DNA of 47,337 nt from Paenibacillus terrae (GTDB taxonomy: Bacteria; Bacillota; Bacilli; Paenibacillales; Paenibacillaceae): contig NZ_JTHP01000054.1 of assembly GCF_000943545.1 (NCBI RefSeq), positions 1 to 47,337 on the forward strand. The letters are read 5' to 3'. The notes below the pieces were generated by a model. The model was given only the letters and a program-made list of their open reading frames with translations. It was not told the origin of the DNA and searched no databases. Position 1 is the first letter of the stretch. Each line of letters starts with the position of its first letter. Below, piece after piece: positions 23,207 to 32,031 of this stretch. Made by a program: the position numbers and the translations under genes.

Positions 23207-24717
23207 GACTCCCCATCCTGGCTTGTCGGGTCATCCACAGCATGGTTCACAGTACGATTTACAGTATGGTCGCCAGCACCCGCTCCGTTTTTGTCTGCTG
23301 CCCATAAAATACCCGCTGGATGATGCCGCGTTAGCTCAATCACCCGGTCCGTACGAATACCAGGAAACTGCGGCAGGTTTTCCTCGTTTAGCGTAAAAGC
23401 ATACAGTCCAGCCACTTCCATGCTGTCCGCACCGCCCTCCAGCAATACGGCTCTGATTTCAGCTATATCCTCAAGCACAGCCTCTCCAGATAGCTTGATC
23501 GTGGTAGAAAAATGCGACTCTGCACCCTCATAAGCAGCCCTGAAATCACCCAGTCGCAGATCATGATAGCACGATGAATACCACTGCTCCGAGCCGTGAA
23601 GGCGAAGCTCTATATCCACACAGGCATCTTCCTCGCGTCGGTTAAAGCCCGGCTTGGACGCTGGAGACAATTCACTGCTGGAATCCCTTAAGGGGCGTTT
23701 TGAAGTCTGGATAAATACATAGCTGCGCTGGTGGGCAAGCATAATGGAAGACGCATTTGACGGCATTTCCAGCTCCTGTTGACGCTCCATCTCCCACCCG
23801 GTGACCTGATAAGCAAAAGGAAAACGGCTCATGACTGCTTCACGCGGCTCTTCCTCTGGCTTCCACTGGAAAGCAGGCGGCAGCATAAAACGATAGTCCG
23901 ATGAAATGTCATCCTTAAAGTTTCCATTGGTTGTTGCGGATTGGAGAACAGGATGCCCGCCCAGATCATAGTTGCCATTAAACGCAGTCGTAATATGATG
24001 TGCCCCCTGGAAAACAGCATCCAGAACATTGCCCCCGGCATCCAGCTCGACGCGGTACATCCATTCGATATCGGTGGTTCTCCCCCATTTACTCATGAGC
24101 AGCGGTGCGGGCGTTCCTTCATCCTCATGGCTGTACATCATCTGGTATTCAATGACCGTTTTCCCCTCATTCTCTTCCACGGAGTAGAACAGAACAAGCG
24201 GTGTATCCGTAAAGCGGTTCTCATAGGGATGCGCCAGATTGCGACCGTATAAAAGCGGGGTGTGGCGATAAATCAGCGACCTTGGAGACGAATCGGCCAC
24301 GCAGCGCATTTCAACCCCGTCGATCCATGCTCTGGATACAAGCGGAGCCGACTCCAGTTCTCGAAATTCGGCATAGACCTCATAATCGCCTTCTTTTAGA
24401 TACCCCAACAAACGGGTGTACACACCCTGACTGCTGCCATAATACAAAATAACATCCTGATTATAGGCTTCGTTCAGGTAGAGGCGCACGAAGGCGGATT
24501 CCCGATCTGTCGCAGCCCAGTCACTGTCCGATCTGGCGAGCAGATCAAGCTCCGCGAACCCGTCTTCGGGCATGGAAAACGTGAACCGGAATCCGTTCCC
24601 CGGACTGAGTTCAACCTCCGCTTTGTGTAAGGCAATCCGATACCCGCAATCCAGCAGGTCCCTTTCCCACACTCGCCCACTAAACCCGGTAATCTGCACC
24701 TCTGCTTGGCTGTTCAT
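23203..24717 (-). CDS. Large uncharacterised beta-rich protein of the ABC/PHP operon
   Basis: A 504-residue protein with no signal peptide or membrane helix. It is strand-rich and acidic, with segments such as FRFTFSMPEDGFAELDLLARS and GDYEVYAEFRELES suggesting jelly-roll modules. I chose ATG 24717 (MNSQAEVQIT), 8 nt after AAGGAGG, over an upstream in-frame start at 24765. The position between an importer and a hydrolase suggests a cytoplasmic enzyme or binding protein for the imported compound; this is inference only. No family is recognised. Confidence 0.72.
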   Translation of the reverse strand: MNSQAEVQITGFSGRVWERDLLDCGYRIALHKAEVELSPGNGFRFTFSMPEDGFAELDLLARSDSDWAATDRESAFVRLYLNEAYNQDVILYYGSSQGVYTRLLGYLKEGDYEVYAEFRELESAPLVSRAWIDGVEMRCVADSSPRSLIYRHTPLLYGRNLAHPYENRFTDTPLVLFYSVEENEGKTVIEYQMMYSHEDEGTPAPLLMSKWGRTTDIEWMYRVELDAGGNVLDAVFQGAHHITTAFNGNYDLGGHPVLQSATTNGNFKDDISSDYRFMLPPAFQWKPEEEPREAVMSRFPFAYQVTGWEMERQQELEMPSNASSIMLAHQRSYVFIQTSKRPLRDSSSELSPASKPGFNRREEDACVDIELRLHGSEQWYSSCYHDLRLGDFRAAYEGAESHFSTTIKLSGEAVLEDIAEIRAVLLEGGADSMEVAGLYAFTLNEENLPQFPGIRTDRVIELTRHHPAGILWAADKNGAGAGDHTVNRTVNHAVDDPTSQDGES

Positions 24718-24748
24718 CCCTGTAACCTCCTTAGTGTATAGCGGCTGT

Positions 24749-25591
24749 CTAGCTCGCATCCGCATCCTTCACCATTGTCCGAATATAAAAGTATCCCATA
24801 AAAGAACACAGTAAAAACATAAACACTGCCATAGCGCTGGCTGTATGCGTCTCCTGATAGCTGGAAAATACCTGCTGCATTGCGACACCCAGCACCTGCG
24901 GCGAGTTGGCGCCAATCAGGAACGGAGCTGTGAAGCTGCCCATAATCCCCATAAAGATGAAGGTCACCGCAACCCACATCGTTTTGTAGGAAAGGGGTAA
25001 AATAAAGCGCCCAAACAGTTGCAGCGTGCTGGCTCCCGCGTCTCTGGCACTCTCCACAACAGCGTTTGGAATGCTGGCAAGGGCCGAGCTTAGCAGCATG
25101 GTGGCGAATGGAATGTTAAACCACAGATTAGCCAGCACCAGACCTTTGTAGTCGTAAATAATCCTCGGAATGGTTTCAATACCCAGCGGCAACAAAAGGC
25201 GTGCAGCCCAGCCATGATTGCCGTACATCGTAATGATCGCATAGGTTGCAATTACGCCAGGAACGAACATCGGGACAAAATACAATCGGCCGATCCATTT
25301 GACAACAAAACCTTTTCCAAATCGCAGATAAATCGCCAAAGCGTAGCTGATGACCAATGTGAGGGCTGTCGAGACCAGTGTGACATTGATCGTATATATA
25401 ATGTTTTTTCGCATCGCAGGCTCCGTAAACAGGCGGATATAGTTCGCCAGCCCGTAGCCCGTTCCATGCTGATCTATCAGGCTTTCCTTTACGGCATAGA
25501 GAATCGGAATAATGACGACGACCAGCAAAATGAGAAAAGACGGGATGACCAGGGCAAGCCCCAGCATCCCCCTTTTGGACGATGAACTCAT
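24749..25591 (-). CDS. ABC importer permease (first type)
   Basis: A 280-residue inner-membrane protein with six predicted helices and the binding-protein-dependent transport signature ESARDAGASTLQLFGRFILPLS that contacts the ATPase. It belongs to the spermidine/putrescine/iron/thiamine-type (PotB/FbpB) family. It lies 2 nt after the substrate-binding protein gene. Confidence 0.92.
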   Translation of the reverse strand: MSSSSKRGMLGLALVIPSFLILLVVVIIPILYAVKESLIDQHGTGYGLANYIRLFTEPAMRKNIIYTINVTLVSTALTLVISYALAIYLRFGKGFVVKWIGRLYFVPMFVPGVIATYAIITMYGNHGWAARLLLPLGIETIPRIIYDYKGLVLANLWFNIPFATMLLSSALASIPNAVVESARDAGASTLQLFGRFILPLSYKTMWVAVTFIFMGIMGSFTAPFLIGANSPQVLGVAMQQVFSSYQETHTASAMAVFMFLLCSFMGYFYIRTMVKDADAS

Positions 25592-25593
25592 GA

Positions 25594-26763
25594 TTAACCG
25601 CCCGCTACTTCACTCTGCCAGCGTTTGTAGATTTCCTGCTGGAGCTCGCCGCTGTTAAAGCTACGGTATCCAGAAGATACACTGTTGAATTTTTCTTGCA
25701 ATTCACTTGGCATCAGACTCCACTTAATCCCCGGATAGCCATACATTTTGTTGATGACCACCGTTTGCGCTTCTGGCGTCAGCACATAATTCAGGAATTC
25801 TTGTGTTGCTTCTTTTTTGGAGGAAAGCGAAGGAACCATCAGATAAGACGGACCGCCTGTAAAAGCAGGGTCGATCTGTGTCAGCTTCACCGTGTCTGGA
25901 AGCAGACCTTTAGCCAGTTGTTCGAGCGCCATATCGGACCAGGCCGGAACCATGTCCACCTCTTCACTTGCCAAAATATCAAGCGTGCCTTGGTTCTTTT
26001 TCGGATAGACTCCCTTTTGGTACATCGAAGGACCCAGTTCCTTGAGCAACGAGAAGCCTTGATCCCATTTCTTCATATTTGCCGGATCATCACTGTTCAT
26101 CGCCTCTGGAGGAAGGAAATTATAGATAACCGTGTTCACAAACGAGCTACCCGATCCACCCGTGGACGGGTCGTTATAAGCAAATTTTCCCGGGTGCTGA
26201 CGAATCCACGTATACAGCTCATCCGCTGTTTTCGGAGGTGTCGCTACTTTTGCACTGTTGTAGGCGAGAACAACCGAAGAGGCACGGTATGGAATGGCCT
26301 GATTGTTTACTTGCTTGAGATACGTTTCATCGACATTCGCCAAGTTCGGAACTTTGGCGGTGTCTACCGTTTCCCACAGTTTTTCGCCTACCCCTTTGGT
26401 GATGTCATCCAGACTGCCTTCGTACAGGTCGATATCTGTATCGGTTTGCCCGCTCTTCTTGGCTGCGATCAGACGATCCAGTGTAGATGCGCCCCCGGTT
26501 CCCGCTGGCAAATACACCAGTTTGACCTTAACGTGATCATTTTTAGCTTCAAAGTCCTTGATTAACGTTTCCCACAGCTCTTTGACGTTCAAAGAACCGC
26601 CAGTGTACAAGGAGATTTCTGTCGTTCCCGTAGCTGCTCCCGCTTTCGTATCCTTGGCTTCCCCTGTAGCTGTAGCGGCATTACCACTGTTTCCACATCC
26701 AGCCAACAACGATAAGCTAAGCACCCCAGACAAAATCAGACCCATCTTCTTTTTCCCAAACAC
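25594..26763 (-). CDS. ABC importer substrate-binding lipoprotein
   Basis: A family 1 solute-binding protein of 389 residues. The start is GTG 26763, 7 nt after AAAGGAGG, giving VFGKKKMGLILSGVLSLSLLAGCGN with lipobox LLAGC. The mature part resembles YnjB/AfuA-type proteins (YLPAGTGGASTLDRLIAAK, NDPSTGGSGSSFVNTV, EEVDMVPAWSDMA). The ligand is unknown; the PHP hydrolase and GntR/HutC regulator in the operon hint at a phosphorylated or amide compound. Confidence 0.9.
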   Translation of the reverse strand: MFGKKKMGLILSGVLSLSLLAGCGNSGNAATATGEAKDTKAGAATGTTEISLYTGGSLNVKELWETLIKDFEAKNDHVKVKLVYLPAGTGGASTLDRLIAAKKSGQTDTDIDLYEGSLDDITKGVGEKLWETVDTAKVPNLANVDETYLKQVNNQAIPYRASSVVLAYNSAKVATPPKTADELYTWIRQHPGKFAYNDPSTGGSGSSFVNTVIYNFLPPEAMNSDDPANMKKWDQGFSLLKELGPSMYQKGVYPKKNQGTLDILASEEVDMVPAWSDMALEQLAKGLLPDTVKLTQIDPAFTGGPSYLMVPSLSSKKEATQEFLNYVLTPEAQTVVINKMYGYPGIKWSLMPSELQEKFNSVSSGYRSFNSGELQQEIYKRWQSEVAGG

Positions 26764-26861
26764 GTTGTTGCCTCCTTTAGATAGTTGCACAAGTTCGCAG
26801 CATCACCAGATGATGCGTTCATGATGGACATTGATGCGATGTAGAGGTTGATCGTGAATCT

Positions 26862-27893
26862 TCACTGTGCTGCTGGAAAAGTAACAATTTTACTGAAGCT
26901 GAACCTGATTTGCTCTCCACTGCGCAGATCGGCCGCCCGTTCACGCGGCACAAACATTTTCAGATGATCGGTACCGCTATCCAGCGAAACCTCCGCATAA
27001 TGCCCGAGAATCATCACTTGCCTGATCGTTCCGGCTAGAGAGCCGTTTTCTTCCGTCGTCAGAACAATATCCTCTGGCCTTACACCGACCATGGATTCAC
27101 CGCTGTATTCATGCTCCTGCGCGAACGCAATTCCGCTCACGGACACACTGCGACCTGTACTCACCCCCTTTAATAAATTGATGCGACCAATAAAGCCCGC
27201 TACAAAAAGCGACTGTGGCTTGTCATAAATCTCCTGCGGCGAAGAGAGCTGCTCAATCCGTCCCGCATTCATAACGACAATCCGGTCGGAAATGGACAGT
27301 GCCTCCTCCTGATCGTGGGTGACGAACACCATCGTCATTCCCGTCTGGGTCTGGATGTCGCGCAGCTCTTCCCTCATCTCCATGCGCAGCTTGGCATCGA
27401 GCGCGGAAAAAGGCTCGTCCAGCAGCAATACATCCGGCTTTAGCAGCAGAGCCCGAGCGAGCGCTACCCGCTGCTGCTGACCGCCCGAGAGCTGCCCCGG
27501 CGTTTTACGCTCTGCTGTCTCCAGCCGAACCAGTGCCAGCGCTTCCTTCACCTGGCGGTCAATCTCTGCCTTTTTCACCTTGCGAATCTTCAACCCGAAA
27601 GCAAGGTTGTCATACACCGTCATATGCGGCCACAAATTATAGCTTTGGAACACCATAGCGGTTGGGCGTTTTTCGGGTGGCAGCTTGAGCACACTTTTAC
27701 CCTGAATCTGAATGTCGCCACTGTCCGGGTCCAGAAAGCCGCCAATGGAGCGAAGCACGGTTGTTTTACCACAGCCGGAAGGACCGAGCAGGGTCACAAG
27801 TTCCCCTTTCATCACGTCAAGTGAAATGCCTTTGACCCCGTCTCCCGTCTTAAAGCGCTTGGTTAACTCACGAATGGATAATTGAATGGACAT
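26862..27893 (-). CDS. ABC importer ATPase
   Basis: A 343-residue ATPase of the PotA/FbpC type. Visible motifs are Walker A GPSGCGKTT, signature LSGGQQQRVALARAL, Walker B VLLLDEPFSALD and a switch His in FVTHDQEEA. The C-terminal 100 residues form a TOBE domain (VGVRPEDIVL). It energises the two permeases on either side in the operon. Confidence 0.95.
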   Translation of the reverse strand: MSIQLSIRELTKRFKTGDGVKGISLDVMKGELVTLLGPSGCGKTTVLRSIGGFLDPDSGDIQIQGKSVLKLPPEKRPTAMVFQSYNLWPHMTVYDNLAFGLKIRKVKKAEIDRQVKEALALVRLETAERKTPGQLSGGQQQRVALARALLLKPDVLLLDEPFSALDAKLRMEMREELRDIQTQTGMTMVFVTHDQEEALSISDRIVVMNAGRIEQLSSPQEIYDKPQSLFVAGFIGRINLLKGVSTGRSVSVSGIAFAQEHEYSGESMVGVRPEDIVLTTEENGSLAGTIRQVMILGHYAEVSLDSGTDHLKMFVPRERAADLRSGEQIRFSFSKIVTFPAAQ

Positions 27894-27945
27894 TAGCTTA
27901 GGCTCCTTTTTCAGGATTTTTCAAACTCCTCTTTTACCAATTGCG

Positions 27946-28770
27946 TTATTTCACCTGGAATCCGCCAGCCAGCACGTCCGCGCTTACGAAACGCCTTGCG
28001 GCCAGCAGCAAGATCACCGTGGGCAGAGTCAAAATGACGGAGAATACAGCACCCGTAGTACTCGGATAATCCGCAATAATGGAATACATAATGACAGGCA
28101 TCGTTTTATAGTCCGGTGTCCCGACGAGCAGCGTTCCCTGCGCCTCATCTAATGAAGCGAGAAATGTAAAGATGGAAGCGACCACAATACCGGGCAGCGC
28201 CATGGGGAATGTAATTTTCCAGAAAACCCGTAACGGTCCTGCCCCGGCATCCCGGGCAGATTCCTCTTGAGCACGATGGACGCTGCGGAACGCAGAGGAA
28301 GGAATCCAGGTCATGTACATCAGCGTGTTCACCATGTGGATCAATACAATGCCCGTAAAGGTGTTCATCAGCCCGAACTTGTAGAACAACACTGCGATAG
28401 ACACGTACAATCCCATTTTCGGAAAAGCATGCGTGAGCAAAAATGAAAACAAAAACCACTTGCTAAGCGGAAACGAAATCCGCGCGAAGGCGTAGGCAGC
28501 GGGAACACATACGATAATCGAGCACACGGTAACCGTAATGGCGATCAGGAAGGATAGAGATATGGAGCTGAGCACATCATCCTGGGTCAATACAAATTTC
28601 CACCATTCCAGTGACAAGCTCTGTGGCAGCGGTGCAGGATACTGCCATTTTCCTGAAACCGCTAATAGTAGCAGGTTGGTCAGAGGCCCCAGGAAAAAAA
28701 TGACGAAAATAACGAGCACGATGAACTCCATAATTTTGCGTGTGCCAAGTGAGCGAAGATACCAGTTCAT
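27946..28770 (-). CDS. ABC importer permease (second type), first gene of operon
   Basis: A 274-residue permease with six helices and the coupling motif ESARDAGAGPLRVFWKITFPMA. It pairs with the other permease to form the channel. It is the first gene downstream of the operon promoter; the operator lies 17-30 nt before its start codon. Confidence 0.92.
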   Translation of the reverse strand: MNWYLRSLGTRKIMEFIVLVIFVIFFLGPLTNLLLLAVSGKWQYPAPLPQSLSLEWWKFVLTQDDVLSSISLSFLIAITVTVCSIIVCVPAAYAFARISFPLSKWFLFSFLLTHAFPKMGLYVSIAVLFYKFGLMNTFTGIVLIHMVNTLMYMTWIPSSAFRSVHRAQEESARDAGAGPLRVFWKITFPMALPGIVVASIFTFLASLDEAQGTLLVGTPDYKTMPVIMYSIIADYPSTTGAVFSVILTLPTVILLLAARRFVSADVLAGGFQVK

Positions 28771-28786
28771 AATTCATCCCTCTCAA

Positions 28787-28800
28787 GACGTCTAGACGTC
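28787..28800 (-). promoter_or_regulatory. Palindromic operator of the ABC/PHP operon
   Basis: GACGTCTAGACGTC is a perfect 14-bp palindrome with the GTCTAGAC core seen in HutC-subfamily GntR operators (DasR, NagR and PhnF types). It lies between the promoter -10 and the first start codon, so the repressor would block elongation or initiation. The likely binder is the GntR protein encoded at the end of the operon. Confidence 0.75.
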
Positions 28801-28819
28801 CGAATCTCTTTCTATCTGG

Positions 28820-28825
28820 ATTATA
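28820..28825 (-). promoter_or_regulatory. -10 box of the ABC/PHP operon promoter
   Basis: The minus strand has a consensus TATAAT about 50 nt before the first start codon. The best -35 candidate lies 17-19 bp upstream (GATTTG or TTGATT). Transcription would start near 28813, just before the palindromic operator. Confidence 0.6.
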
Positions 28826-28906
28826 GAGAGGGTTTGTTATCACAAATCAACATGGGCGATAAGATTTTGTAAAGGGGACGGAAATCAGAGGAACGCTTTT
28901 TACATA

Positions 28907-28945
28907 AAAAAAAGGAGAGGGGGGCTTTTAACAGCCTCTCTCTCC
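28907..28945 (-). terminator. Intrinsic terminator after purA
   Basis: On the minus strand GGAGAG-n-GGCT and AGCC-n-CTCTCC form a long hairpin followed by nine T. It ends the purA transcript before the ABC operon promoter. Confidence 0.85.
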
Positions 28946-29004
28946 TTGGTCGTGCAGGAATAGCTATGCATAACGCCTTAACAGATGAAAACAATTCTGC
29001 TAGT

Positions 29005-30291
29005 TTACAGGTAAATCGGAAGCACCTGGTTCGTTTGGTCACGGTTACGACCAACAGAGAAGATTGCAATTGGAATACCTGTCAGCTCAGATACGCGTTG
29101 TACGTAATTGCGAGTAGTCTCAGGCAGTTCCTCCAGCGTTTTCACGCCAGTAATGTCTTCGCTCCAGCCTGGCAGTTCCTCGTATACGGCCTCGCACTCC
29201 GCCAGCATTTTCAAACTAGCCGGATAATGCGTAATCACCTCACCGCGATACTTGTAGCCTGTGCAAATTTTCACCGTTTTCAGACCTGTCAATACGTCCA
29301 GCGAGTTCAAGGACAAACCTGTAAGTCCGCTGACACGACGGGCATGACGTACAACCACACTATCAAACCAGCCAACACGACGAGCACGACCTGTAACGGT
29401 ACCATACTCATGACCTGTTTCACGGATGTAATCGCCGATTTCATCATTCAGTTCCGTTGGGAACGGACCGTCACCGACACGAGTTGTGTAGGATTTAGCT
29501 ACACCGATGACTTGTTGAATCTTGGACGGGCCTACACCGGAACCGATACATACGCCGCCAGCCGATGGGTTCGAGGACGTAACGTACGGATACGTACCTT
29601 GGTCGATATCGAGCATAACGCCTTGCGCGCCCTCGAACAGTACCTTTTGATTCGCATCAATCGCATCATTCAGCACAACAGACGTATCCCCTACATAAGG
29701 ACGAACAAATTCTGCATACTCCAGGTATTGTTTCAGTATTTCTTCTACATCCAGCGGCTTGCCGCCGTATACTTGTTCAATCATTTGATTCTTTTCTTTT
29801 GTTTGATGGCGCAGCTTCTTTTCGAATTCCTCTGCATCCAGCAAATCAGCAATACGAATACCGTTACGAGCAGCTTTATCCATATAAGCAGGGCCGATCC
29901 CTTTACGCGTAGTACCGATTTGGTTAGGTCCTTTGCGGTCTTCTTCCAGCACATCCAACGTGATGTGGTATGGCATAATAACATGTGCACGGTCACTAAT
30001 GACCAGATTTTTCGTAGAGAAGCCATTATCGTGAATGTAAGTAATTTCTTCAATAAGAGCGGCCGGATTAACTACCATGCCGTTGCCAATGACACACTTT
30101 TTATCTTCATAAAAAACGCCGGATGGAATCAGGCTCAGCTTGTACTTTTTACCGTCAATGAGAATCGTATGACCAGCATTGTTTCCGCCTTGGTAACGGG
30201 CCACCACTTCAGCGCTTTCCGCCAGATAGTCCGTAATTTTACCTTTGCCTTCGTCTCCCCATTGTGTTCCCACAACGACTACAGTTGACAT
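29005..30291 (-). CDS. purA: Adenylosuccinate synthase
   Basis: A 428-residue enzyme of full family length. It begins STVVVVGTQWGDEGKGKITD, the GTP-binding P-loop-like motif with the catalytic Asp and Lys, and contains GNNAGHTI, GTTRKGIGPAY, QGTYPYVTSSNP and the C-terminal SVGRNRDQTN. It joins IMP and aspartate with GTP to make adenylosuccinate, the first committed step to AMP. A PurR operator and promoter lie upstream. Confidence 0.98.
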   Translation of the reverse strand: MSTVVVVGTQWGDEGKGKITDYLAESAEVVARYQGGNNAGHTILIDGKKYKLSLIPSGVFYEDKKCVIGNGMVVNPAALIEEITYIHDNGFSTKNLVISDRAHVIMPYHITLDVLEEDRKGPNQIGTTRKGIGPAYMDKAARNGIRIADLLDAEEFEKKLRHQTKEKNQMIEQVYGGKPLDVEEILKQYLEYAEFVRPYVGDTSVVLNDAIDANQKVLFEGAQGVMLDIDQGTYPYVTSSNPSAGGVCIGSGVGPSKIQQVIGVAKSYTTRVGDGPFPTELNDEIGDYIRETGHEYGTVTGRARRVGWFDSVVVRHARRVSGLTGLSLNSLDVLTGLKTVKICTGYKYRGEVITHYPASLKMLAECEAVYEELPGWSEDITGVKTLEELPETTRNYVQRVSELTGIPIAIFSVGRNRDQTNQVLPIYL

Positions 30292-30487
30292 GTTTCATTC
30301 CTCCGTGGAGTGCCCACAGACACTCTGATTTTGAGCTGACGCGCTGCGCATATCCGATTTCAACCGCCTGAGCGGACAGATAGGGAGCGTTCTCGGACAG
30401 CAGGAAAAAACGTCCGTCGCAGACATTCCGTAGGTACGGAAAGCCCCGGGCGTAATGATCTCCCCACTGCGTTGAAGCAGCACTATA

Positions 30488-30516
30488 AGTGTAACAGCAC
30501 CATTTTTCAAAGTCAA
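30488..30516 (-). promoter_or_regulatory. purA promoter
   Basis: On the minus strand -35 TTGACT (30516-30511) and -10 TACACT (30493-30488) are 17 bp apart. This is a strong sigma-A-type promoter immediately downstream of the PurR operator; transcription would begin near 30480. Confidence 0.75.
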
Positions 30517-30519
30517 ATA

Positions 30520-30563
30520 AAAAGCGAACATTATATCACATGAAAATAGTATTGTTCGTAATT
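30520..30563 (-). promoter_or_regulatory. PurR operator (paired PurBoxes) upstream of purA
   Basis: On the minus strand ACGAACAAT and AATGTTCGC form an inverted pair with 26 nt between CGAA and TTCG, which equals the 16-17 nt gap between two PurBoxes in Bacillus. It abuts the -35. PurR with low PRPP would repress purA. Confidence 0.72.
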
Positions 30564-30610
30564 GAGAGTTTCGGCCCTTATATAAAAACTTATGAATATC
30601 GTATGTAAAA

Positions 30611-30648
30611 GGCCCCTTCGACATCACGAAAACCGCGTCGAAAGAGCC
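30611..30648. terminator. Bidirectional-looking terminator after dnaB
   Basis: GGCCCCTTCGACA and TGTCGAA-type arms (minus strand TTCGAC and GTCGAA) form a hairpin with T runs on both outer sides. It ends the dnaB operon 23 nt past the stop. Confidence 0.75.
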
Positions 30649-30670
30649 TTTTTTCAAATATATCATTCCG

Positions 30671-32029
30671 TTATCCAGCGAACACATCCGAATGGGCACG
30701 CTCATAATTGGCGAATTTATTATAATTTTTGAGAAACACCAGCTCTACCGTACCGACCGGGCCGTTACGTTGCTTGGCAATGATAATCTCAATAATATTT
30801 TTCTTTTCCGTTTCCTGATTATAGTAATCATCCCGGTACAGAAACGCGACGATATCAGCATCCTGCTCAATGGAACCGGATTCCCGCAAGTCACTCATCA
30901 TCGGACGCTTGTCCTGACGCTGCTCTACACCCCGGCTCAACTGGGAGAGGGCGATTACAGGCACTTCAAGCTCACGGGCAATTTGCTTCAAGGTCCGTGA
31001 AATTTCGGATACCTCCTGCTGCCGATTCTCGCCCGATTTCCCGCGCCCATGAATGAGCTGCAAGTAGTCGATCACGATCATGCCGAGTCCTTTTTCCGTC
31101 TTGAGACGGCGGCACTTGGCACGGATATCCGCAACCGTAATACCCGGCGTATCGTCAATATAGATCTCGGCCTCTGACAAGGCAGCAATGCCCATCGTCA
31201 GCTTCGCCCAATCGTCGTCGCCTTTAAAATCACCTGTCCGCATGACGTTCGCGTCCAGATTGGCCTCGGCGCAGATCATCCGCTGAACGAGCTGGGCCGC
31301 CGACATTTCCAGACTGAAGATGGCTACCGTCTCCTTCGCCCGAACCGCAACGTTTTGCGCAATATTCAGGGCGAACGCCGTTTTACCCACGGATGGACGA
31401 GCTGCCACAATGATTAGATCATTGCGCTGGAAACCCGCCGTCATCTTGTCCAAATCAACAAAGCCGGACGGAATCCCGGTCGTATTGCCCTTGTTCTGAT
31501 GCAGCAATTCGACCCGATCGAACACTTCCATCACGACATCGCGGATGGCAATAAAGCCGCTGCCCGAGCGCCCGTTGGATATCTCCATAATCTTGCGCTC
31601 GGCATCGCTCAGCATACCAGCGACGTCCTCGCCACCGCTATAGCCTTCGCTCACAATCTGCGTGGCTGCACGAATCAATCGGCGGAGCATCGCCTTTTCT
31701 TCAATAATCTGAGCGTAGTAATCCACGTTAGCCGCTGTCGGCACCCCGTGAGCCAGCTTTGCCAGATAGCTGACGCCCCCGATATCCTCCAGCTGACCCT
31801 TGTCCTGAATTTTCGAGGTCAGTGTAACCAAGTCTATCGGCTGTCCGGATTCACCCAGCTCAATCATCGCTTCGTAAATCATCTGGTGAGCCTTATCGTA
31901 AAAATCCTCGGTCTGCACCCGCTCCATCGCTGTAATCAGTGCTTCGGACTGGAGCAAAATGGACCCGATAACCGCCTGTTCTGCCTCCAGATTTTGCGGA
32001 GGAATCCGATCGAAAAATTCGCCGCCCAT
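30671..32029 (-). CDS. dnaB: Replicative DNA helicase DnaB (DnaC in Bacillus)
   Basis: A 452-residue hexameric helicase. The N-terminal all-helical domain begins EFFDRIPPQNLEAEQAVIGSILL. The RecA-like C-terminal domain has Walker A ARPSVGKTAFALNIA, Walker B MIVIDYLQLIHG, and RQDKRPMMSDLRESGSIEQDADIVAFLYR. It unwinds the template at the replication fork. The start is 2 nt after the rplI stop, so it is the last gene of the gdpP-rplI-dnaB operon. Confidence 0.98.
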   Translation of the reverse strand: MGGEFFDRIPPQNLEAEQAVIGSILLQSEALITAMERVQTEDFYDKAHQMIYEAMIELGESGQPIDLVTLTSKIQDKGQLEDIGGVSYLAKLAHGVPTAANVDYYAQIIEEKAMLRRLIRAATQIVSEGYSGGEDVAGMLSDAERKIMEISNGRSGSGFIAIRDVVMEVFDRVELLHQNKGNTTGIPSGFVDLDKMTAGFQRNDLIIVAARPSVGKTAFALNIAQNVAVRAKETVAIFSLEMSAAQLVQRMICAEANLDANVMRTGDFKGDDDWAKLTMGIAALSEAEIYIDDTPGITVADIRAKCRRLKTEKGLGMIVIDYLQLIHGRGKSGENRQQEVSEISRTLKQIARELEVPVIALSQLSRGVEQRQDKRPMMSDLRESGSIEQDADIVAFLYRDDYYNQETEKKNIIEIIIAKQRNGPVGTVELVFLKNYNKFANYERAHSDVFAG

Positions 32030-32031
32030 AA

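Larger units (their letters stand above)
30292..30670 (-). other. purA upstream region: dnaB terminator, PurR operator, promoter, leader
   Basis: This 379-bp gap holds the dnaB terminator, PurR box, promoter and then about 190 nt of leader before purA. In the leader I see several short GC-rich inverted repeats (CCGTACCTACGG near 30430) but no recognisable riboswitch or T-box. A minus-strand open frame running through it and into dnaB has no support and is not called. Confidence 0.5.

Noticed and set aside
30295..30705. 136-codon minus-strand frame between purA and dnaB
   Set aside because: It overlaps dnaB coding sequence, runs through the terminator, PurR operator and promoter, and has no ribosome site or recognisable motifs.
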